This document shows, piece after piece, positions 51,615 through 57,056 of a stretch of 57,056 nt of DNA. The stretch lies in assembly GCA_022511205.1 (NCBI GenBank), contig JAFLRY010000009.1, forward strand, positions 1 to 57,056. The letters are read 5' to 3'. The notes below the pieces were generated by a model, which saw only the letters and a program-made list of their open reading frames with translations, ran no database searches and was not told where the DNA came from. The translations under genes were made by a program, and so were the position numbers. The stretch is from Eubacterium sp. GTDB lineage: Bacteria > Bacillota > Clostridia > Oscillospirales > Acutalibacteraceae. How positions within the stretch are numbered: the stretch's first letter is position 1; each line of letters opens with the position of its first letter.

Positions 51615-52993
51615 GCCACAATTTTGAAAAAAACTGGACCACCAAAAATAATGGCTATCCATTGAATGACGAAGAAGTTCAGCGCTACGTCTCCGTTGTA
51701 CCCTCCGCAAGGCAATACCGCCATTCGCTGACGCCCTTTTATTGCTTTATCCATTTCGGAATGAACACGGCAACCGGCAGGGAATGGGGCGCGGGTACGG
51801 AAACGGCGATGGATTTCACCGTTAAAAGCATCAAACCCGCTCAATGGGTGAAATGTATCAAAGCGGCGGGCGCACAGGGCATTATTTTGACTTGTAAGCA
51901 CCACGACGGCTTCTGTCTTTGGCCAACGAAATACAGCAATTTCTCTGTAAAGTTTTCAACCTTTACGGGCGATATCGTTAAAATGGTGGCGGATGAATGC
52001 AGGGAACAGAGGCTTTTCTTCGGCGTTTATCTCTCTCCGTGGGATATGCACGAAAAAACCTACGGCACCGAAGCCTATAACGATTATTTTTGCAATCAGC
52101 TCACCGAGCTTTTAACCAATTACGGCGAGATCAGAGAGGTCTGGTTTGACGGCGCGAAGGGTGCGAATGCCCGCGCCTTTGAATATGATTGGGAAAGATA
52201 TTATAAGCTGATAAGAGAGCTTCAGCCGAACGCCAATATCGCCATCTGCGGCCCTGATATCAGGTGGGTCGGCAACGAGGGCGGAAAAACGAGAGATTCG
52301 GAATTCTCCGTTGTTCCGGCTTCTCTTTGCCTTGCGGAGACTGTCAGCAAACACAGCCAGCACGCGGAGGGCGATGCGGCAAAGCTCAAGAAAATCACCT
52401 CTACAGACGAGGATTTAGGCAGCAGGGCGGTACTTGAAAAAAATACCGATCTGTGCTGGTATCCCGCTGAGGTGGACGTTTCTATTCGCAAGGGTTGGTT
52501 TTGGTCTAAAGCGAGCAACGCCACCGTTAAAAGCGGCAAAAAACTCTTTAAGCTGTATCTCGATTCCGTGGGCAAAAACTGCTCTTTCCTGCTGAACGTG
52601 CCGCCAACCGATAAGGGCGTTATCCACCGCAAGGACGCTAAGGCGCTCAAAGACCTCGGCAGAAGAATCGAGGAGATGAAAGCGTTTCCCGTTATCGTTG
52701 AAAAGCTGGGCGAGCTCACGCCGAACGACGGCTGTATCGACTTTGATTTTGATTCCCAAAAGAAGCTGAAATACGTTATCATCAAGGAGGATATACGCAA
52801 ATCCCAGCGTGTTGAGGCATTTGATATCTATATCAAAAAGGCGAACGGCAAATTCAAAAAGGCGGCATCGGAAACAGTTATCGGCTCATGCCGCATAATC
52901 CCGCTTAAAAAGAAAAAATGTGTCGGCGCAAGGCTTGTTATCCGCCAAAGCCGCAGCACTCCCGTTATCTCTGAAATCGGGTTTTACGAATAA
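51611..52993 (+). CDS. Glycoside hydrolase family 29 alpha-L-fucosidase
   Basis: A 460-residue exo-fucosidase. The N-terminal barrel shows FIHFGMNTATGREWG, LTCKHHDGFCLW and the nucleophile D180 in EVWFDGAKG; HHDGF is the family's substrate-binding motif. The C-terminal part is a beta-sandwich. No signal peptide. As last gene of the glycosidase operon it suggests that fucosylated, mannose-containing glycans (N-glycan or mucin-derived) are taken up and trimmed inside the cell. No transporter or regulator gene adjoins the operon. Confidence 0.92.
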   Translation: MSHNFEKNWTTKNNGYPLNDEEVQRYVSVVPSARQYRHSLTPFYCFIHFGMNTATGREWGAGTETAMDFTVKSIKPAQWVKCIKAAGAQGIILTCKHHDGFCLWPTKYSNFSVKFSTFTGDIVKMVADECREQRLFFGVYLSPWDMHEKTYGTEAYNDYFCNQLTELLTNYGEIREVWFDGAKGANARAFEYDWERYYKLIRELQPNANIAICGPDIRWVGNEGGKTRDSEFSVVPASLCLAETVSKHSQHAEGDAAKLKKITSTDEDLGSRAVLEKNTDLCWYPAEVDVSIRKGWFWSKASNATVKSGKKLFKLYLDSVGKNCSFLLNVPPTDKGVIHRKDAKALKDLGRRIEEMKAFPVIVEKLGELTPNDGCIDFDFDSQKKLKYVIIKEDIRKSQRVEAFDIYIKKANGKFKKAASETVIGSCRIIPLKKKKCVGARLVIRQSRSTPVISEIGFYE

Positions 52994-53010
52994 TGAAATA
53001 AAAACGAAAC

Positions 53011-53040
53011 ACCCCGCGAACGATTTTTCGTTCGCGGGGT
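53011..53040. terminator. Hairpin terminator, strongest for the leftward gene
   Basis: ACCCCGCGAACGA (53011-53023) and TCGTTCGCGGGGT (53028-53040) form a 13-bp stem with a TTTT loop. Leftward it is followed by GTTTCGTTTTTA, a good U-tract; rightward only by TGCTTC. It separates the convergent fucosidase and radical SAM genes. Confidence 0.85.
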
Positions 53041-53044
53041 TGCT

Positions 53045-53920
53045 TCATTCATTGAGTGCTTTATTAATTGTATTTAACACGTTCTTTTTGTCCGCGCTCC
53101 AAAGGGGAGCGATAAGGTCTTTTTTCGCCCCGTCTCCCGTAAGACGGTGGATAACGACGTTTTGCGGAATTCTCTCAACGCAGGCTTTGAGGATATCAAT
53201 ATATTCCTCAAGGGTGAGTACCTCAAATTCTCCGCTTTCATAATCCCTTGCAAGATCGGTGTTTTTCAGCACGTGCAGAAGCTGAAGCTTAATGCCGTTT
53301 GTGCCTGCCTTGCAAACGTGATCGACAGTTTCAATTATATCCGCTTTCGTTTCAAAGGGCAGACCGATTATAACGTGGGTAACTACGTTTATCCCCGCCG
53401 CTTTCAGCCTCAAAACCGCATTGTCATACACGCCAAGCGCATATCCGCGCCGTATGTATTCAGCGGTCTTTTCGTGGATCGTCTGCAAGCCCAGCTCAAC
53501 GAAAACAGGCTTGATTTTATTCAGCTTTTCAAGCAAATCGATTACTTCGTCGGGCAGGCAGTCGGGGCGTGTAGCAATCGAAATTGCCACGATGTCGGGG
53601 TGATTTATCGCCTCGGTAAACTTCCTTTCAAGCACTTCAGCGGGTGCATAGGTGTTTGTAAACGCCTGAAAGTAGGCAATATATTTGCCGTCCTTGATTT
53701 TCTTTTTAACTCTGCGCTTGCCGCTCTCAATTTGCTCGGTTATCGATTTCTCGGCGCTTTCCGCAAAGTCTCCGCTGCCTCCGCGGGAGCAAAAGATACA
53801 GCCGTTTTCGCCCAGTGTGCCGTCACGGTTCGGGCAGGTGAAGCCCCCGTTTATGCTGATTTTATAAACCTTGCAGCCGAAGGTATCGCGCAAATACTGA
53901 TTAAAACTATAATATTTCAT
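53045..53920 (-). CDS. TIGR01212-family radical SAM protein (YtqA-like)
   Basis: A 291-residue radical SAM enzyme with the characteristic start YYSFNQYLRDTFG and cysteine block CPNRDGTLGENGCIFC. EVLERKFTEAINHPDIVAIS and FVELGLQTIHEKTAEYIRRG are family blocks. Function unknown; YtqA/YhcC proteins are thought to act in RNA modification. The ATG at 53920 lies 14 bases inside the upstream inositol-monophosphatase-like gene; a longer form from 53944 is possible but lacks a better site. Confidence 0.92.
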   Translation of the reverse strand: MKYYSFNQYLRDTFGCKVYKISINGGFTCPNRDGTLGENGCIFCSRGGSGDFAESAEKSITEQIESGKRRVKKKIKDGKYIAYFQAFTNTYAPAEVLERKFTEAINHPDIVAISIATRPDCLPDEVIDLLEKLNKIKPVFVELGLQTIHEKTAEYIRRGYALGVYDNAVLRLKAAGINVVTHVIIGLPFETKADIIETVDHVCKAGTNGIKLQLLHVLKNTDLARDYESGEFEVLTLEEYIDILKACVERIPQNVVIHRLTGDGAKKDLIAPLWSADKKNVLNTINKALNE

Positions 53921-54677
53921 CTGCGATCTCAAAGAATTCATCAAGATTTTTGCCGTTTGAGCAGACGTAAGAGCTTATGCGCTCACAACTTATTTCTTCT
54001 TTATCAAGGGTCATACAAACGCCGCCCGCTTCTTTGAGGACAACGGTCGCTCCCGCTAAATCCCACGGGCGCAGAATAAGCTCATAGTATAAATCAGCCT
54101 TGCCGGCCGCCACGTAGCAGATATCCAGCGCGGCACTGCCGCCTCTGCGGATCTCAACGCATTTGTAGAAAACCTGCTCTGTCAGCTCAAAGGTTTTTTT
54201 CGCCAACTCATGCTCATAAGGGCAGGTGCCGAAAAGCACGAGACTGTTTTGCATATCGCAGTCGGTAACGTGAATTCTTTTTCCGTTTAGATAAGCGCCC
54301 TTGCCTTTTTCGGCATAGTAAATATTATCTAAATCGGGATCCATAACAACGCCGAGAATAAGCTCCTTATCCTTTGCAAGCCCAACGGAAATGGCGCTGT
54401 GCTGAAAGCCCTTTATAAAATTTGTTGTGCCGTCAATCGGGTCTATGATGAAGCAGTAGCCGTCCGCAAGCTCCTTGTTGCCGTCGCCTTCTTCTCCGAG
54501 AAAAGAACAGCCGGGAACGATTTTTGAAAGCTCACAAAACAAAAAGTCTTGAATCTTTTTATCGTATTCCGTAACGAGGTTTACGGCAGAGCCTTTGCTC
54601 TCGATCCCTAAGTCTCCCGCGGCGCTTTTATAGATTATACCTGCCTGTTTAACGGCTTCAATTATTTTTTCTAACAT
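53907..54677 (-). CDS. Inositol-monophosphatase-family phosphatase (SuhB/CysQ-like)
   Basis: A 256-residue magnesium-dependent phosphatase. The metal-binding motifs are GEEGDG (about 67-72), IDPIDGTTNFIKG and the later WDLAGATVVLKEAGG. Such enzymes dephosphorylate inositol phosphate, PAP or fructose-1,6-bisphosphate; the motifs do not decide which. It precedes the radical SAM gene in a two-gene leftward operon. Its promoter (TTGATT, 16 bases, TACAAT reading leftward, 54720-54693) overlaps the start region of murT. Confidence 0.9.
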   Translation of the reverse strand: MLEKIIEAVKQAGIIYKSAAGDLGIESKGSAVNLVTEYDKKIQDFLFCELSKIVPGCSFLGEEGDGNKELADGYCFIIDPIDGTTNFIKGFQHSAISVGLAKDKELILGVVMDPDLDNIYYAEKGKGAYLNGKRIHVTDCDMQNSLVLFGTCPYEHELAKKTFELTEQVFYKCVEIRRGGSAALDICYVAAGKADLYYELILRPWDLAGATVVLKEAGGVCMTLDKEEISCERISSYVCSNGKNLDEFFEIADEIL

Positions 54678-54692
54678 ATTATCACCGCAATT

Positions 54693-54726
54693 ATTGTAGC
54701 ATAAAATTTCTCATAATCAATATAAT
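54693..54726. promoter_or_regulatory. Divergent promoter region between the phosphatase gene and murT
   Basis: Leftward: TTGATT (54720-54715), 16 bases, TACAAT (54698-54693). Rightward: TATAAT at 54721-54726 directly abuts the leftward -35 box; no good -35 lies 16-18 bases upstream of it. The rightward start of transcription would fall at about the first murT ATG. Confidence 0.5.
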
Positions 54727-54731
54727 TTAAT

Positions 54732-56036
54732 ATGATTATTGCTATGATTATCGCCAAAATGGCGGAAAGAATACTGCGCCTGTTTCACAGAGGCGCAACA
54801 ACACTTCCGGGAAAGCTTGCTCTCGCGATCAAAAGAAACATTCTGCAAAAGCTTTCACGGGGTGTGAAAGTCATTATGATAACGGGAACGAACGGCAAAA
54901 CCACCTCCGCAAGAATGATAGAGGAGGGGCTTCGGGAGAGCGGAAAAAGCTATTTTATGAACCGCTCCGGTGCGAACCTCATAACGGGCATAACAACCGC
55001 CTTTATCGCGAATTCAACCTTGTTCGGCAAATGCAAAAAGGAGTACGCCATCATCGAATGCGATGAAAACGCACTGAAAAAGGTGAGCCTTTATATCGAC
55101 GCGAAAATTCTGCTCGTCACCAACGTTTTCCGCGATCAGCTGGACAGATACGGCGAGGTTTCCTCAACGCTTTCCGCCATAAAAAAGGGCGCGCAGAATA
55201 TGAAAAACTGCGTGCTTATTTTGAATGCGGACGATCCGCTGACTTACAGCCTTTCACAGCTTCCAAACCGCTATTACACCTACGGCGTAAACATTCCGCT
55301 TCAAATGGGTGGCAGAAGTGATAGTGACTATTGTCTTTTCTGCAAATCCCGCTATAAATACCACTATAAAACATACAGCCACTTGGGCAGTTTTTATTGC
55401 AAAAATTGCGGATATCAAAGGGAAAATCCCGCCTTTTCCGCGGATGCCGTGATAGAAACAAATGCCGATCATTCCTCAGTTTTCGTCAATCTGAACGGCA
55501 AAAACGTTCTTTTTAAAATCAATCTCGGCGGCGCATATAATATTTATAACTCCATCGGCGCGGCGGCGGTGCTTTCCGTTTTAGGGCTTGATATAAACAC
55601 CGTTGAAAGCACGTTGGCGAATTTCGGCGGAGCCTTCGGCAGAATGGAAAGCTTCGGAACAACGAAAATGCTCCTTGTTAAAAACCCGGCGGGCTTTACT
55701 CAAACGATGAATTACATCTATCCGCTTACAATCAAAAACCTAATTTTCGTGCTGAATGATAATCCTGCCGACGGGCGGGACGTTTCGTGGATATGGGATG
55801 CGGATATCAGGATTCATGAAAGCGTTGAAAATATCTACGCCTTCGGTATTCGCTCAGGGGATATGGCGCTTCGTCTGAAATACGAGGGCTATCCCGTAAG
55901 GCTTATAGGCAGCTATGAGGAGTTTTACGCTCTCACAGATGAGGAAAATACGGTGATCGTGCCCACCTACACGGCGATGATGGCGCTTCGCCCGTATCTT
56001 GCTCAAAAATTTAAAAAGGATGAATTCTGGAAATGA
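54732..56036 (+). CDS. murT: Lipid II isoglutaminyl synthase, Mur-ligase subunit MurT
   Basis: A 434-residue subunit that, with GatD, amidates the D-glutamate of lipid II in Gram-positive cell walls. The Mur ligase P-loop is TGTNGKTT (51-58). A zinc ribbon (C201, C204, C223, C226) is inserted in the middle domain, as known for MurT, and a DUF1727-type C-terminal domain ends the protein. The start is uncertain: the ATG at 54732 has no Shine-Dalgarno and lies 5 bases after the -10 box, so ATGs at 54744 or 54759, or leaderless initiation, are alternatives. Confidence 0.93.
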   Translation: MIIAMIIAKMAERILRLFHRGATTLPGKLALAIKRNILQKLSRGVKVIMITGTNGKTTSARMIEEGLRESGKSYFMNRSGANLITGITTAFIANSTLFGKCKKEYAIIECDENALKKVSLYIDAKILLVTNVFRDQLDRYGEVSSTLSAIKKGAQNMKNCVLILNADDPLTYSLSQLPNRYYTYGVNIPLQMGGRSDSDYCLFCKSRYKYHYKTYSHLGSFYCKNCGYQRENPAFSADAVIETNADHSSVFVNLNGKNVLFKINLGGAYNIYNSIGAAAVLSVLGLDINTVESTLANFGGAFGRMESFGTTKMLLVKNPAGFTQTMNYIYPLTIKNLIFVLNDNPADGRDVSWIWDADIRIHESVENIYAFGIRSGDMALRLKYEGYPVRLIGSYEEFYALTDEENTVIVPTYTAMMALRPYLAQKFKKDEFWK

Positions 56037-56752
56037 AGCTGAAAATTGCCCACCTCTATCCTGATTTGCTGAATTTATACGGCGATTCGGGCAATGTTCT
56101 CTGCCTCGAGCGGAGAATAAAATGGCGGAATATAGACTGTATGACTTACAGGCTCGATTCCGCAAAACTGCTGAACAAAAACGATTACGATATTATTTTC
56201 ATCGGCGGCGGGCAGGATTTTGAGCAGTCTCTGATCCTTCGTGATCTCGGCTCGGGCGCAGACGAGCTTATCAAGCGTGAGATTGAAAACGGCACGGTGA
56301 TCCTTGCCATATGCGGCGGCTTTCAGCTTCTCGGGAATTATTATGAAACCTACAAGGGCGAGCGAATGAAATTCATCGGCGCGCTTGATTTTTACACCGT
56401 CGGCGGCGAAAAAAGGCTGATAGGGAATTACGCCTTTAAAACCAGCGACAAGATGAAAATTATCGGCTTTGAAAACCATTCGGGCAGAACGTATCTTTGC
56501 AATAATCTGAAGCCGCTGGGAAAGGTTATAAAGGGTTGCGGAAATAACGGCAAGGATAAAACCGAGGGCGTGAGATACAAAAACACCTTCGGAACTTACT
56601 GCCATGGTCCGCTTTTGCCGAAAAACCCCGCCTTTGCTGATATGCTGATAGAGAAAGCACTCATCAAAAAATATGGCGAAGGGAAGCTTGCTCCACTCGA
56701 TAACAAGCTTGAAATGCTTGCCAGAGCGCAGGTAAATGCGCTTTATTTATAG
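56033..56752 (+). CDS. gatD: Lipid II isoglutaminyl synthase, glutaminase subunit GatD
   Basis: A 239-residue CobB/CobQ-like glutamine amidotransferase that feeds ammonia to MurT. The catalytic cysteine is C94 in LAICGGFQLLG and the histidine is H191 in TYCHGPLLPKNP, the positions expected from characterised GatD. The start KIAHLYPDLLNLYGDSGN is typical. It overlaps murT by ATGA, giving equal amounts of the subunits. Nothing resembling a terminator with a U-tract directly follows. Confidence 0.95.
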   Translation: MKLKIAHLYPDLLNLYGDSGNVLCLERRIKWRNIDCMTYRLDSAKLLNKNDYDIIFIGGGQDFEQSLILRDLGSGADELIKREIENGTVILAICGGFQLLGNYYETYKGERMKFIGALDFYTVGGEKRLIGNYAFKTSDKMKIIGFENHSGRTYLCNNLKPLGKVIKGCGNNGKDKTEGVRYKNTFGTYCHGPLLPKNPAFADMLIEKALIKKYGEGKLAPLDNKLEMLARAQVNALYL

Positions 56753-57056
56753 TGAGGTAACAACTCATACTCTTGTATTCAGTGAGGCTTTTGCGCCTGC
56801 AGGCGCGGTCAATTTTTCAAAATGCTTTTTCCACTGCGTGGAAGGCCGAATTCTTTTAATTATTTAGAATTGCCACTGCCGTGGCGGGGCGTATCATTTT
56901 TTTTGAGTCGCAAAAGAACCCCTTGCGCGCACAGTGCCGCAGAGAATAAAACTTATATACCGTATCCTCGGCGCAGTGCGCAATGTGCGCGCGCCGAAAA
57001 GAGAAAGGGGATTTTCAAGGGGACTATTGAGCGTAGCGAAATCTCCCCTTGAATTG
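56753..57056. repeat. Non-coding tail rich in short inverted repeats
   Basis: About 300 bases with no convincing gene. It holds a series of small hairpins: GCGCCTGCAGGCGC (56793-56806), TTCCAC-tgc-GTGGAA (56829-56843), AATTCT...AGAATT (56849-56871), GCCAC-tgcc-GTGGC (56872-56885), a GC-rich GGCGC/GCGCC pair near 56968-56997, and a TTCAAGGGG...CCCCTTGAA pair near the window end. The reading frame at 56822-57052 merely translates these repeats. It may be a mosaic intergenic repeat or the edge of a mobile element continuing beyond the window. Confidence 0.5.

Noticed and set aside
56822-57052. A 76-codon open frame at the right end
   Set aside because: It runs straight through the cluster of short inverted repeats, has no Shine-Dalgarno and an unlikely Arg/Ser/Pro-rich composition; repeat translation rather than a gene.

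Overview
The window is chromosomal DNA of a Gram-positive, low-to-mid GC Firmicute. It most resembles the class Clostridia, probably an Oscillospirales/Ruminococcaceae-type gut anaerobe. Three things point there: Clostridia-like gene order (infC-rpmI-rplT; dprA-topA-trmFO; plsX-rnc-radical SAM-smc-ftsY; yhbY-nadD-yqeK-rsfS-leuS), the lipid II amidation pair murT-gatD, and intracellular glycan-cleaving enzymes typical of gut commensals. Species cannot be named from the sequence alone. Nearly all genes have clear Shine-Dalgarno sites, many promoters match the sigma-A consensus with 17-bp spacing, and many adjacent genes are translationally coupled by short overlaps.

Layout. 1-1342: a carboxyl methyltransferase-like gene and an orphan gene. 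1389-5384: a DRE-TIM synthase (isopropylmalate/homocitrate/Re-citrate type), a GntR regulator whose probable operator is a 24-bp palindrome on the promoter, and ilvD. 5419-8789: an ABC ATPase of the polysaccharide/teichoic acid export type with a Lys-Pro-Ala-rich tail, then a membrane protein overlapping a condensation-domain-like acyltransferase. 8861-10925: an AT-rich accessory island with a ribbon-helix-helix repressor and its repeated operator, two zinc-ribbon membrane proteins, a small HTH protein, and a compact locus for a 24-residue membrane peptide facing a putative convergent antisense RNA. 10995-18691: yebC, a signal-anchored orphan, glyA, two CDP-glycerol glycerophosphotransferase-like genes, an aminotransferase and trpS.

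18869-23791 is a five-gene operon of two SCP2-like proteins enclosing a class III aminotransferase and a split transketolase; I know of no described pathway with this combination. 23839-24745: an XRE regulator divergent from a zinc-finger membrane protein. 24861-46320: a dense housekeeping region (mltG, thyA, folA, infC with an apparent AUC start behind an attenuator, rpmI, rplT, an rRNA methyltransferase, dprA, topA, trmFO, plsX, rnc, radical SAM, smc, ftsY, rdgB, yhbY, nadD, yqeK, rsfS, leuS). 46371-52993: a methyltransferase, then a GH4-GH38-GH29 glycosidase operon. 53045-56752: a TIGR01212-type radical SAM protein, an inositol-monophosphatase-like gene, and murT-gatD. 56753-57056: non-coding, packed with short inverted repeats.

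Two loci look most worth pursuing: the convergent RNA/peptide locus at 10585-10952, which resembles type I toxin-antitoxin modules and has two homologous 5' leaders facing each other, and the SCP2-aminotransferase-transketolase operon. No tRNA, rRNA, CRISPR array, transposase or phage gene was seen.
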